Shown piece after piece: positions 1 to 8,856 of a DNA stretch of 64,000 nt. A program made the translations under genes and the position numbers. Below the pieces are notes generated by a model. That model was not told the origin of the DNA. It worked only from the letters and a program-made list of their open reading frames with translations, and did not search any database. This stretch comes from G965203045 sp965203045 (lineage in GTDB: Bacteria > Pseudomonadota > Gammaproteobacteria > PS1 > Pseudothioglobaceae), in assembly GCA_965203045.1 (NCBI GenBank), contig OZ241850.1:992001-1056000 (forward strand), written 5' to 3'. Each line of letters starts with the position of its first letter. The first letter of the stretch is position 1.

Positions 1-1860
1 ATTATCGCTTTTGTATTGTGGAATGTTGTTTCTTTTATTTGGTTGATTGATATAGAAGCGGGACTGTTGGCTACTACTCAATATTTAAGTATGGCAATTG
101 GTTTCTTTTTGGTGCTGAATTTGAGTTATGAGGATGAGTCGTATATTAAATTATTGCTGAAACTTTTAGTTATTGCTGGTTTTTTGGTATCATTATTAGG
201 CTTGTTACAATACTACTTTCCTCATAGCCAAGATATTCAAACTTTTTCTCGTCAAGCAGTGCGTCCGGCTGCCAGCTTTGGTAATAAAAATATGTCAAGT
301 CAATTTTTGGTATTGACACTACCTATTAGTGTTGTTTTCCTATGGCGTACGCACCGCTTAAAAAATATCATTTTTTATACCACAACTAGCACCGTAATAA
401 CTTGGTTCTTAACTCATACCTATACACGTGGTGGTTGGGTTGCTGTTTTAACACAAGCTGTGTTTTTAGCTGCTTTCTTCGTCTTAGATAAAATAAAGAA
501 ACAAGGTGGCAATCCAGTGCCTGCTGATACTAAAGACAAAAAATTTGCCACCAGAACCATCAAAAATATTATTATTGTCATCGGCATTATTGTTTATTTA
601 ATTGGTATTAATTACAACGATGAGAGAGAATTTGGTAATAATAAAATCGCTGACCGCGCACAAAGTATTATTACTGGGGATGATAGCGGGCGCTTGCCTG
701 CTTGGGCAAATACTCTGAATTTAATTAAGTATAATTGGCTCATAGGTGTTGGTAGTGGTAATTGGGAGGCATCTTATCCTCCTTATTATGATTCTATTAT
801 TCCCGATGTGATTTACAATGAACGCGTGCGCCTGAGAAGGTTGCACAATAGCTATTTAGAAATATTTTCTAACACTGGTACTATTGGTTTTGCATTCCTA
901 TTATGGCTTTTATTTTTAACCGTTAAAGCTGTTAGTCATATATTGCTTAATGCTAGTCATCCCCAGCGCTATTTGGTTTTATCAATGGCTTTGAGTTTGA
1001 TTGGCTTTTCCGTATCAGCTATGATTAGCTTCCCTTTGCGAGTTTATTTGCCGGGATTAATTGTTCTAGTTTATATTGGCGCTATTGCTAGTATTTATGC
1101 TAAAACCAAACGTCCTAATATAAAGGATAAGGCAAATTATTGGTATTTATCTGCTACTACGACTAAAATACTTATACCAATACTTGCCTTACTGGCGATT
1201 GTGCTAGCATATTTGAGTTATCAGTGGGTACAATCTAAGCATTATTATCAAAAATCCATTGAGTATCGTCGCGCTGGCTATGGACAAAAATCATTAGAAT
1301 TAGCAATCAAATCAGTTGACTATAATCCTTATACGGCGCGTTCATTAAGCATTTTGGGCGAGGGACTAAAAAATAAAAATCCACGATTGGCAATTGATAA
1401 ATTAGAAAGTAGCGTTAAATATAATCCCAATAATAGCTTGGTCATTATCGCTCTTTCATTGGTTTATCACCAATTAGCAATCAACAGTTTGCGTCAAGGA
1501 CTTAATGACCAGGCTAATAAGGCATTAAGTAGGCATCATGATACTTTAAAATATCTGCTTAAAGTTGATTTTAGAAATGTTAAGGGGTATTTGTTACTAG
1601 CAAGATATTATTTACAAACAGGACAACTTGACAAGGCGCAACAAAGTTATGCAGATGCCCTCAAATGGCGAGATTACTTCGAAGGAAGATCAAACTTTGG
1701 GCCTTATGATGGCATGGTTAATGCTATTGGTCAATTATTAAAAGCCAGTTTAGACCGCCAACAAAAACAAAACCAAGCTACCAAGCCAGAAATAAAACTT
1801 AAACCAGATTTAAAAACACAACCAGAACTTAAACAAAAGCCTAACTTACCCGCTAAGTAA
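1..1860 (+). CDS. O-antigen ligase/Wzy-like membrane protein with TPR tail (5' end outside window)
   Basis: The frame is open from base 1, so the true start lies upstream; the TTG at 16 is only the first start-like codon inside the window. The visible protein has many hydrophobic segments, then a large loop with the DSGRLPAWAN and LHNSYLEIFSNTG motifs typical of Wzy_C/O-antigen ligase proteins. After a last membrane segment (about residues 385-405 of the visible part) comes a helical region resembling TPR repeats, with pairs such as SLELAIKSVDYNPY and AIDKLESSVKYNPNN. It ends in a Lys/Gln/Pro-rich tail. The family transfers or polymerises glycans at the periplasmic face of the inner membrane. 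Its substrate (LPS, exopolysaccharide or protein glycan) cannot be read here. It converges on the small gene at 1862 with one base between the stops. Confidence 0.8.
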   Translation: MIAFVLWNVVSFIWLIDIEAGLLATTQYLSMAIGFFLVLNLSYEDESYIKLLLKLLVIAGFLVSLLGLLQYYFPHSQDIQTFSRQAVRPAASFGNKNMSSQFLVLTLPISVVFLWRTHRLKNIIFYTTTSTVITWFLTHTYTRGGWVAVLTQAVFLAAFFVLDKIKKQGGNPVPADTKDKKFATRTIKNIIIVIGIIVYLIGINYNDEREFGNNKIADRAQSIITGDDSGRLPAWANTLNLIKYNWLIGVGSGNWEASYPPYYDSIIPDVIYNERVRLRRLHNSYLEIFSNTGTIGFAFLLWLLFLTVKAVSHILLNASHPQRYLVLSMALSLIGFSVSAMISFPLRVYLPGLIVLVYIGAIASIYAKTKRPNIKDKANYWYLSATTTKILIPILALLAIVLAYLSYQWVQSKHYYQKSIEYRRAGYGQKSLELAIKSVDYNPYTARSLSILGEGLKNKNPRLAIDKLESSVKYNPNNSLVIIALSLVYHQLAINSLRQGLNDQANKALSRHHDTLKYLLKVDFRNVKGYLLLARYYLQTGQLDKAQQSYADALKWRDYFEGRSNFGPYDGMVNAIGQLLKASLDRQQKQNQATKPEIKLKPDLKTQPELKQKPNLPAK

Positions 1861-1861
1861 A

Positions 1862-2128
1862 TCAACATTTTTTGATAGAATCAACACTAACCGATTGCAC
1901 GCTTTGTTCGTCACTAAAAACTGGTTTCATTGGAGTGTAAGAATTAGTAGACTTTTCAATCTCAGTTTGACGTTTACTAATAATATCTAGGCAATCGGTA
2001 ATCATACTTTGAGTTTTAGTTGATAACGGATGTTTTAGCCCAGGCTTAGTCATAGTATCTTTAGCAACCGCAATTAAAGTTTTACGCATCGCGCTTAATA
2101 GACGAATTTCAAAATCTTTGTCTTTCAT
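1862..2128 (-). CDS. Small conserved-looking protein of unknown function
   Basis: An 88-residue protein whose ATG overlaps the stop of nagZ in an ATGA arrangement, so it is probably translationally coupled. It has no signal peptide or membrane segment. The N-terminal 55 residues look helical, with an RKTLIAVAKDT stretch followed by KHPLSTKTQSMI. The last 30 residues are polar and probably disordered. Similar small proteins with an RKTL...HPLS pattern occur in other Gammaproteobacteria, from memory only; I cannot assign a function. It is the last gene of the leftward cell-wall run. Confidence 0.6.
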   Translation of the reverse strand: MKDKDFEIRLLSAMRKTLIAVAKDTMTKPGLKHPLSTKTQSMITDCLDIISKRQTEIEKSTNSYTPMKPVFSDEQSVQSVSVDSIKKC

Positions 2129-3087
2129 AATATTGTTTGGATTTTAGTTAAATAGTTTTCATAAACTATTTTATCAAGTTTAGGCTTAGGTTTGAGATTA
2201 TTGGTTTTGTTACTTACCAGCCAGCGTTTATCTTCTATCTGCCTAAAGTTATTGCAAACTAGTGCTAGGTCACATCCAGCATTTAAGGCAATACTAATTC
2301 TATCTGTAATGTCTGGACAAAAATTAACTGCTGCTTGCATATTTAGGTCATCACTGATAATAAGCCCTTTATAATGCAGTTTTTTGCGTAGAATATTTGT
2401 TAACCAAAACGGTGAAAACCCGGCAGGGCTTGAATCGTATTTTTTATAAATAATATGTGCTGGCATTAGCGCATCAGCTTTGGGCAACAAGGCTTTAAAC
2501 ACAGATAAATCTTTATTGATTTGTGCCATCTCTCGTTTATCAATCGGCAAAGTTATATGTGAGTCTAAATTGACAAATCCATGCCCTGGAAAATGCTTAA
2601 TCACACAAGCCATACCTGCTTGATGCATACCATCAATTATAGCGCTGGCAAGATTAATTACAGCTCGGGCTTTGTTAGAAAAAGCGCGGTCGCCAATTAC
2701 GGTATTATGCTCATAATCAATATCAGCTACCGGTGTAAAACTAAAGTCCACACCTACCGTCTGTAACTCATAAGCCAAAACATAACCAATTGCTGTAGCT
2801 AAGTCTTGAGCTTTATGTTCATTATTTGAGAAAATTTTTCCCAGCTTTGCCATTGCTGGTAATTGAGTAAATCCTTGCTTGAAACGTTGCACTTTGCCGC
2901 CTTCATGGTCGGTGCATATTAACAACTTAGGATTAATGCTGGTTATTGCTTGAGTTAATTTTTTTAATTGGGATTGATTTTGATAATTGCGAGAAAATAA
3001 AATGACTCCTGCTACTACAGGCTTTGTGAGTAATTGTTCTTCCGCAGACGTCAGTGTTAAGCCAACAAGGTCAATAATTAATGCCAT
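2125..3087 (-). CDS. nagZ: Beta-N-acetylhexosaminidase NagZ
   Basis: A 320-residue glycoside hydrolase family 3 enzyme without a signal peptide, as expected for the cytoplasmic enzyme that removes GlcNAc from GlcNAc-anhydroMurNAc-peptides during murein recycling. Visible family marks are DHEGGKVQRF in the substrate pocket, the KHFPGHG motif near residue 165 followed by the catalytic DSH, and ISDDLNMQA carrying the nucleophilic aspartate. Its length is close to the E. coli enzyme (341). It lies 75 bases downstream of ampG, which imports its substrate, and overlaps the next small gene by four bases. Confidence 0.96.
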   Translation of the reverse strand: MALIIDLVGLTLTSAEEQLLTKPVVAGVILFSRNYQNQSQLKKLTQAITSINPKLLICTDHEGGKVQRFKQGFTQLPAMAKLGKIFSNNEHKAQDLATAIGYVLAYELQTVGVDFSFTPVADIDYEHNTVIGDRAFSNKARAVINLASAIIDGMHQAGMACVIKHFPGHGFVNLDSHITLPIDKREMAQINKDLSVFKALLPKADALMPAHIIYKKYDSSPAGFSPFWLTNILRKKLHYKGLIISDDLNMQAAVNFCPDITDRISIALNAGCDLALVCNNFRQIEDKRWLVSNKTNNLKPKPKLDKIVYENYLTKIQTIL

Positions 3088-3162
3088 TTTAAATTTTAAA
3101 GTGTTATTTCAATATTATAAATTCATGCTTACAGGCAATATTTTTTATAATAATTGAGCACA

Positions 3163-4491
3163 TCAATTAAATAAGTATTTTAACTTTATGCTAATTATCC
3201 ATAACATTAACAAACTTGGCACCACCATAAGCGCTGTTATTATAAAAAATACAATCCAATCACCAGCTAAGCTATCCACTAATAGACCACTAGAACTTGC
3301 AAAAATAGTGCGCCCAAAATTGCCGGCAGATGCCATTAAAGCGTATTGGGTAGCGGTATAAGCGCGGTTAGTTAAGTGTGAGATAAAAGCCACAAAAGCA
3401 ACAGTGGAAAAAGCAGCAGTAAAATTATCTAGTAAAATTGCGCTGGCAAAAATAGTAGTATCAGGTCCCACATAGGCTAAATAGGAAAAAATTAGATTAG
3501 TAGATGCCATAGCAATACCACTAATCATCAAACCTCTGACCAAGCCATAATGGACAGTAATAGCGCTGGCAACAATAGAAAAAATAATTGTAAGTGTTGA
3601 ACCTACTAGCTTAGAATAAGTGGCGATTTCACCGGTAGTAAAGCCTATTTCTTTATAAAATACCAGTGCCATACGCCCTAAAAATGCTTCGCCAATTTTA
3701 AAAAACATAATAAAACTAAGCACTACCAGAGCAATCCAGCCAAAGCGCACTAAAAAATCTTTTAGTGGTTCAACAAGAGTGGTAAGTGCCCAAGCGCTTG
3801 TTTTTTGCCACCATTTGTGCCCTCCTAACAAATCCTCATAGTGACTTTGAGCTTGCTGTTGCACACTTTCACGCTTGCTCTCTGGTTCATAAAGCCATAA
3901 AGTATTTAATATAAACCATATTACAAAAATTGTCATCAATAAATAAATAGTATTCCACTCTAAGCCAAAATCGGCTAAATATAGACCAATAGCGCCTAAA
4001 AAACCATAGCCAACCCACCAACCAGAAGTTGCCATAGCGGCAGTTGCCGGTAGTTTATCTTTTTCTTTTAATGCCATTATATCAATACGATAAGCATCAA
4101 TAACAATATCTTGTGTTGCTGATAAAATAGCAACCATTAATGCTAATAAACTTATCCATACCAAGCTTAACTTTGGGTTAGTGTAGGAGATTAAAATAAG
4201 TAAAATCAGCAGTAAACTTTGGACGAGTAACAACCAAGAACGTCGTTGTCCAAAATATTTGGTTAATAATGGCAGCTTCAATCTATCTAGTAATGGTGCC
4301 CATATCCAGTTTATAGAATACACCACAAATATTGAACCAAAAAAACCAATTGCGCTACGTGTTAGTCCAGCGTCTTTAAGCCACAAAGTCATAGCAGAAC
4401 CAATTATTACCCATGGAAAACCACTAGCAATACCATTTAAAAAAATAAACAACATACGTTTATCAAAATAGGTATCTAAAATTTTTTCCAT
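3163..4491 (-). CDS. ampG: Muropeptide MFS permease AmpG
   Basis: A 442-residue protein with about twelve hydrophobic segments of the major facilitator superfamily. The N-terminus (FLNGIASGFPWVIIGSAMTLWLKDAG) and the loop with SATQDIVIDAYR match the AmpG family, which imports GlcNAc-anhydroMurNAc-peptides across the inner membrane. Its neighbours are nagZ downstream and a YkuD-domain enzyme two bases upstream, so import and processing of cell-wall fragments are encoded together. Confidence 0.93.
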   Translation of the reverse strand: MEKILDTYFDKRMLFIFLNGIASGFPWVIIGSAMTLWLKDAGLTRSAIGFFGSIFVVYSINWIWAPLLDRLKLPLLTKYFGQRRSWLLLVQSLLLILLILISYTNPKLSLVWISLLALMVAILSATQDIVIDAYRIDIMALKEKDKLPATAAMATSGWWVGYGFLGAIGLYLADFGLEWNTIYLLMTIFVIWFILNTLWLYEPESKRESVQQQAQSHYEDLLGGHKWWQKTSAWALTTLVEPLKDFLVRFGWIALVVLSFIMFFKIGEAFLGRMALVFYKEIGFTTGEIATYSKLVGSTLTIIFSIVASAITVHYGLVRGLMISGIAMASTNLIFSYLAYVGPDTTIFASAILLDNFTAAFSTVAFVAFISHLTNRAYTATQYALMASAGNFGRTIFASSSGLLVDSLAGDWIVFFIITALMVVPSLLMLWIISIKLKYLFN

Positions 4492-4492
4492 A

Positions 4493-4948
4493 TTATGAAA
4501 TTTCCACTATCTCGCCAATCTCCACTTGGTTGAATAGGGCTATTATATCTTGATTGCGCATACGAATACAGCCCTGCGATTGCGCTACTCCTATTGGTTT
4601 AGAATCAGGAGTGCCATGTATGTAAATAAATCTTTTTTTAGAGTTTTTATTAAAATCCTCACAACCGTTAAGCCATAAAATACGGCTTAATATCCAATCA
4701 CGATTTGGATGTTCTTTTGCCAAATTTTCACTATAAACTTCACCAGTTGCTTGCCTGCTCACAAACACCGACCCCATCGGCATTCCAGCACCAAACTTCT
4801 TGCAAATAAGATGTTTGCCTTTAGGTGTGCAATTAGAATTTTCCGTCTCGCCCAGACCATTTTTAGCAGTGCTTACTAAATATTTGGTTATTAATTTATC
4901 ATCTTTATAATGGGCTAAAATTTGTGTTTTAGTATTGATTTTTAGCAT
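4493..4948 (-). CDS. Cytoplasmic-type YkuD L,D-carboxypeptidase/transpeptidase
   Basis: A 151-residue protein that is almost entirely a YkuD domain. The catalytic signature is HGTPDSK followed by SQGCIRMRN, with Cys as nucleophile and the upstream His and Ser in place. Most L,D-transpeptidases are exported, but this one begins directly with the beta-strand MLKINTKTQ and has no signal peptide or membrane anchor. Short signal-less YkuD proteins include ElsL/LdtK of Acinetobacter (recalled, not checked here), described as a cytoplasmic L,D-carboxypeptidase in murein recycling. Its position between dcd and ampG-nagZ fits that role. The exact reaction is inferred. Confidence 0.8.
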   Translation of the reverse strand: MLKINTKTQILAHYKDDKLITKYLVSTAKNGLGETENSNCTPKGKHLICKKFGAGMPMGSVFVSRQATGEVYSENLAKEHPNRDWILSRILWLNGCEDFNKNSKKRFIYIHGTPDSKPIGVAQSQGCIRMRNQDIIALFNQVEIGEIVEIS

Positions 4949-4953
4949 AAATT

Positions 4954-5520
4954 TTAAGCCTTGGGCAGTGTTACTCCGGTTTGTTTTTGGTATTTGCCAC
5001 CACGATCTTTATAAGAAATAATACAAGTTTCGTCTGATTGAAAAAATAACAATTGAGCAACACCTTCGCCGGCATAAATTTTGGCAGGTAATGGTGTAGT
5101 ATTGGAAAACTCTAAGGTAACATGACCCTCCCATTCCGGTTCAAGCGGTGTAACATTAACAATAATACCACAGCGGGCATAAGTTGATTTACCCAAACAA
5201 ATTACCAATATTGACCGTGGAATTTTGAAATATTCAACAGTACGCGCTAAGGCAAAAGAATTAGGCGGAATAATACACTCATTAGCATTTACTTCAACAA
5301 AACTATTATCATCAAAATTTTTTGGGTCCACCATGCTATTGTTAATATTGGTAAATACTTTGAATTCATTGGCGCAACGCACGTCATAACCATAACTAGA
5401 AACACCGTAAGAAATAAGTTTTGCCCCAGCTTTATGGCTAATTTGTGCGGTAGTAAATGGCCTAATCATTTGCTTATTTTGCGCCATATCAATAATCCAT
5501 CTATCCGACTTGATGCTCAT
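4954..5520 (-). CDS. dcd: dCTP deaminase
   Basis: Deaminates dCTP to dUTP, a source of dTMP. I place the start at the ATG at 5520, giving MSIKSDRWI, the usual beginning of the 188-residue form; a longer reading to 5574 adds 18 residues unlike the family. The 5520 ATG overlaps the mraY stop as ATGA, which supports it. Family marks are SYGVSSYGYDVR, the PPNSFALARTVEYF segment, CGIIVNVTPLEPEWEGHVTLEFSN with the catalytic glutamate, and GEGVAQLLFF. It is sandwiched between cell-wall genes, probably for transcriptional convenience. Confidence 0.95.
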   Translation of the reverse strand: MSIKSDRWIIDMAQNKQMIRPFTTAQISHKAGAKLISYGVSSYGYDVRCANEFKVFTNINNSMVDPKNFDDNSFVEVNANECIIPPNSFALARTVEYFKIPRSILVICLGKSTYARCGIIVNVTPLEPEWEGHVTLEFSNTTPLPAKIYAGEGVAQLLFFQSDETCIISYKDRGGKYQKQTGVTLPKA

Positions 5521-6599
5521 CTGATTTTCAAACTTGCTAGACTGATAATAACCAATATAATAGTAATCATCCAAAAGCGAGCAATGATTTTAGGCTCACT
5601 TAAACCTTTTTTTTCAAAATGATGATGAATTGGCGCCATTAAAAAAATGCGTTTGCCCTGTCTTAGCCTAAAGGAACCTACTTGTAAAATCACTGACGCC
5701 GCTTCTAAAACAAATACTCCTCCGGCAATTGGTAGTAATAATTCTTGATGTAAACTAATAGCAATTACCGCTAAAACTGCTCCCAAAGCCAATGAACCAA
5801 CATCTCCCATAAAAATCTCTGCCGGATAAGCGTTAAACCATAAAAAGCCTAAGCTAGAACCAATTAGTGCTGAACAAATAATGACAATCTCGCTGCTATA
5901 ATTTAGGTGTGGAATATTAAGATAACTAGCAAATTCGTAATGGCTACTAAGATAGGCAAAAATACCAAACATCATAGTAATTAGCATGACTGGCATAATT
6001 GCTAATCCATCTAGACCATCTGTCAAATTAACCGCATTACTACTACCAACAATAACAAAATATGCCAAAATTGTAAAACCAACTAAACCCAAATGAATAT
6101 AAGCCTCTTTAATAAAGGGGATAATTATTAAATGCTGCCCATCTCCTAGAGAAAAAAAGTAAAAAATAATTACTAGTGTTGCCAGCGACTGAGCTAGATA
6201 TTTTTGTTTAACACTCAGACCTTTGGAAGATTGATGTTTTATCTTTAATATATCGTCTAAAAAACCGATGCTTGCAAATAATAATGCACTAGCTAAAATT
6301 ACCCATATATAAGCATTATGCCAATTAGCCCAAATTAAACTACTTAATAAAAAAGTAATTAAAATCAACACTCCACCCATAGTTGGTGTGCCAGATTTAG
6401 TAAAATGACTGCTAGGGCCATCATGGCGAACTACTTGTTTGATTTGGTAAGATTTTAATATTTTAATAAAAAATTTACCTAACAACAAACTCAATACAAG
6501 CGCTGTCAATGTAGCAAATAAAGCGCGTACGCTTAGGTAACGTAGTACTGAAAAACCGCTGTCTAGTTGATATAAATAGTTAACAAGTTCTAAAAACAT
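5517..6599 (-). CDS. mraY: Phospho-MurNAc-pentapeptide transferase MraY
   Basis: A 360-residue polytopic inner-membrane enzyme that links UDP-MurNAc-pentapeptide to undecaprenyl phosphate to make lipid I. Visible motifs are the FLDDILKIK aspartate pair near residue 115, NLTDGLDGLA near 195 and FMGDVGSLALG near 265, plus the cytoplasmic HHHFEKKG histidine cluster near the C-terminus. Length equals the family norm. Unusually, it is not next to mur/fts division genes in this window; it sits between a peptidyl-prolyl isomerase and dcd. Confidence 0.97.
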   Translation of the reverse strand: MFLELVNYLYQLDSGFSVLRYLSVRALFATLTALVLSLLLGKFFIKILKSYQIKQVVRHDGPSSHFTKSGTPTMGGVLILITFLLSSLIWANWHNAYIWVILASALLFASIGFLDDILKIKHQSSKGLSVKQKYLAQSLATLVIIFYFFSLGDGQHLIIIPFIKEAYIHLGLVGFTILAYFVIVGSSNAVNLTDGLDGLAIMPVMLITMMFGIFAYLSSHYEFASYLNIPHLNYSSEIVIICSALIGSSLGFLWFNAYPAEIFMGDVGSLALGAVLAVIAISLHQELLLPIAGGVFVLEAASVILQVGSFRLRQGKRIFLMAPIHHHFEKKGLSEPKIIARFWMITIILVIISLASLKIR

Positions 6600-6603
6600 G
6601 TAA

Positions 6604-7599
6604 TTAAGGGTTAACTGCTAGTAATTCTATGTCAAAAATAAGTGTTGCTTTTGGCGGAATAACACCAGGGATACCACGAGTACCATAAGCAAGTTGGTAA
6701 GGTGCAATAATTAGGCGGCGTTCACCAATACGCATCATTGGTATTATCTCGTCCCAAGCCTTAATCAATTTGCCAATACCAATTTTAGCCTCAATGGGCT
6801 TGTTATTTTTCCTAGAATCATCTAATATCTTTTGGTTAGTAAGTTTGAGGTTGTAATGGGCTTTAATAGTATCGCCTTTTTTAGCTTGCTTACCTTTGCC
6901 TGTTTTCAATATAACATAGTGTAAGCCTGATTGAGTGGCCTTGCTATTGGGATAAAATTTAGAAATGAAATCATTGAATTGTTGCTTATATTTTTGTTTT
7001 AATTTTGCTAATTGTGCTAAAAATGATTGCTCATTGGTAATAAATGCCTTAGCTTTCATACCAACGCGTAAAATTTTAACCCGTTCAATCATATCACCTT
7101 TTTTAATACGATTAACTACCTCCATACCCCTTATAACTTGACCGAATATAGTGTGTTTACCGTCTAGGTGTGGGGTTGGTAGATGAGTGATAAAAAATTG
7201 GCTACCATTGGTGTCAGGTCCAGCATTTGCCATTGATAGCACTCCAGCTTTATCGTGTTTTAAATTATTTTTTTCATCGGGAAAGCGATAACCGGGGCCA
7301 CCACTACCATTACCTAAAGGGTCACCGCCTTGAATCATAAAATTTTTAATGACTCGATGGAACTTTAATCCATCATAGTAAGATTGATTTAGCTCGGTTA
7401 TATTATTTTTTTTGCTACCTTCAGCAAGACCAACAAAATTAATTACCGTAAGTGGTGACTCCTTATAAGCCAATTTAATCAGTATATCGCCTTTATTAGT
7501 TTTGATATTTGCATACAGTCCATCACTTAGATTAATTGGTGTAGCGCCATAGACTAAGGTGTTAATTATAAAAGATATAAGTAATAATAATGGTTTCAT
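6604..7599 (-). CDS. Exported peptidyl-prolyl isomerase: cyclophilin-FKBP fusion
   Basis: A 331-residue protein with a Sec signal peptide (about residues 1-18, ending VYGA). Residues about 25-180 are a cyclophilin domain: FHRVIKNFMIQGGDP, GPDTNGSQFFITHLPTPHLD and HTIFGQV are all present. Residues about 215-330 are an FKBP domain: GKGKQAKKGDTIKAHY, then WDEIIPMMRIGERR and the C-terminal YGTRGIPGVIPPKATLIFDIELL. Both active sites look intact, so it is a two-family prolyl isomerase chaperone in the periplasm. Single-gene cyclophilin-FKBP chimeras are known but uncommon. It is the first gene of the leftward run through mraY, dcd, ampG and nagZ. Confidence 0.93.
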   Translation of the reverse strand: MKPLLLLISFIINTLVYGATPINLSDGLYANIKTNKGDILIKLAYKESPLTVINFVGLAEGSKKNNITELNQSYYDGLKFHRVIKNFMIQGGDPLGNGSGGPGYRFPDEKNNLKHDKAGVLSMANAGPDTNGSQFFITHLPTPHLDGKHTIFGQVIRGMEVVNRIKKGDMIERVKILRVGMKAKAFITNEQSFLAQLAKLKQKYKQQFNDFISKFYPNSKATQSGLHYVILKTGKGKQAKKGDTIKAHYNLKLTNQKILDDSRKNNKPIEAKIGIGKLIKAWDEIIPMMRIGERRLIIAPYQLAYGTRGIPGVIPPKATLIFDIELLAVNP

Positions 7600-7663
7600 A
7601 ACTTGTAAAGTATTAACAATTCAGGGATAATGATACCTGTTTTTAAATTTATAAGAAATAAAT

Positions 7664-7897
7664 ATGTCATTATATATAACAGATGAATGTATAAATTGTG
7701 ATGTTTGCAAACCAGAGTGTCCAAATGAGGCGATTTATGTGGGCGAGGAAATTTATGAGATTGACCCATCTAAATGCACCGAATGCAAAGGGCACTTTGA
7801 TACACCACAATGCGCTGAAGTTTGTCCAGTAGATTGTTGTCTGCCTGACCCTAATTATGTTGAAACCGAAGAGGAGTTGCTAGCAAAACTTAAATGA
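7664..7897 (+). CDS. YfhL-type 2[4Fe-4S] ferredoxin
   Basis: A 77-residue ferredoxin. The first cluster motif is CINCDVCKPECPNEAI; the second is split, CTECKGHFDTPQCAEVCPVDCC, with the loop typical of YfhL/Alvin-type bacterial ferredoxins. It probably carries electrons in the cytoplasm; the partner is not identifiable from neighbours. It diverges from the isomerase gene, and its 3' end overlaps the stop of znuA by eight bases on the opposite strand. Confidence 0.93.
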   Translation: MSLYITDECINCDVCKPECPNEAIYVGEEIYEIDPSKCTECKGHFDTPQCAEVCPVDCCLPDPNYVETEEELLAKLK

Positions 7898-8801
7898 GTA
7901 GGCACTGCTTTATATTATCGGCAAGATTATTGATTAACTTAAAATACAGGTTTTGTCCGGGGTTTAAATTTGCGCCCAAAGGGTCCAGTATAGCGGTTTT
8001 GACTTGAATATTAGATGTAAGAGTCTTTACTAACTTTGGGGAAAATTGCGTTTCAGAAAACACACATCTAGCACCAGTATCAATTAGTTGTTTTCTAAGT
8101 GTTTGTAAATGCTTTGCCGATTGCGGTTTGCTGGGGTTAAGAGTAATAGCACCAACACTTGTTAAACCATAAGCGCGTTCAAAATACTGATAAGCATCGT
8201 GAAATACTATAAATGGTTTTTGTTTAACATCGGCAAGTTTTGTTTGTAATGTTGCATTTAACACATCAATCTTTTTAATCAATTTTTGTGCATTTGCTTG
8301 ATAAATATGCCGATTTTGTGGATAAATTACACTTAGTTTTTCCGCAATAAATAAAACTATTTGAGAAGCATTTCTGGGGTCAAGCCAAAGGTGCATATCG
8401 TTATTATGTGAAAGATGGTGGTGGTCATGGTCACGGTGGTGATGGTGCCAAGCACCAGAGCTACGTTTTGCTAAAATTTTAACACCATTATGCTCGGTAA
8501 TAGCAAATTTAGCTACATTGGCAGGCAAAGTTCTAAATATGCGCACTAGAAATGTCTCGAGGCTATTATCAATATAAAAAATCACTTTTGCTTCTTGTAA
8601 TAACCTTAACTGAGATGGCTTTAACTGGAAATTATGTACCGAAACATTGCCATCTAATAATAAGCTAGCATCTCTGCTATTACCGAGTACCCCCGTGACT
8701 AACGAATGTAGCGGCTTTATAGTAACAACTATGTCTTTACCTTTGGTTGTCAATGTTAAACTCAGTAGCAGTATAAAAAGTATCAATAATAATTTTTGCA
8801 T
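7890..8801 (-). CDS. znuA: Zinc ABC transporter periplasmic binding protein ZnuA
   Basis: I place the start at the ATG at 8801 (MQKLLLILF), which gives a good signal peptide. A longer reading to 8834 would run through the Zur operator. The mature protein is a cluster A-I solute-binding protein: the N-terminal domain ends in a His/Asp-rich loop (HHHHRDHDHHHLSH), followed by MHLWLDPRNA, FHDAYQYFERAYGL and SETQFSPKL, supplying the zinc-ligand histidines and glutamate/aspartate. It delivers Zn2+ to ZnuB in the inner membrane. It is divergent from zur-znuC-znuB. Confidence 0.95.
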   Translation of the reverse strand: MQKLLLILFILLLSLTLTTKGKDIVVTIKPLHSLVTGVLGNSRDASLLLDGNVSVHNFQLKPSQLRLLQEAKVIFYIDNSLETFLVRIFRTLPANVAKFAITEHNGVKILAKRSSGAWHHHHRDHDHHHLSHNNDMHLWLDPRNASQIVLFIAEKLSVIYPQNRHIYQANAQKLIKKIDVLNATLQTKLADVKQKPFIVFHDAYQYFERAYGLTSVGAITLNPSKPQSAKHLQTLRKQLIDTGARCVFSETQFSPKLVKTLTSNIQVKTAILDPLGANLNPGQNLYFKLINNLADNIKQCLLI

Positions 8802-8818
8802 ATTGTTAATATATGTTA

Positions 8819-8833
8819 TGTTATAATATAACA
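8819..8833. promoter_or_regulatory. Zur operator (Zur box)
   Basis: TGTTATAATATAACA is a perfect 7+1+7 palindrome lying between the divergent znuA and zur starts. It matches the core of the enterobacterial Zur box consensus (ATGTTATAATATAACAT type). One site can repress both directions when Zur binds zinc. It also argues that znuA starts at 8801, downstream of the operator. Confidence 0.85.
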
Positions 8834-8856
8834 CATTATATCATAATCTGTAATTT

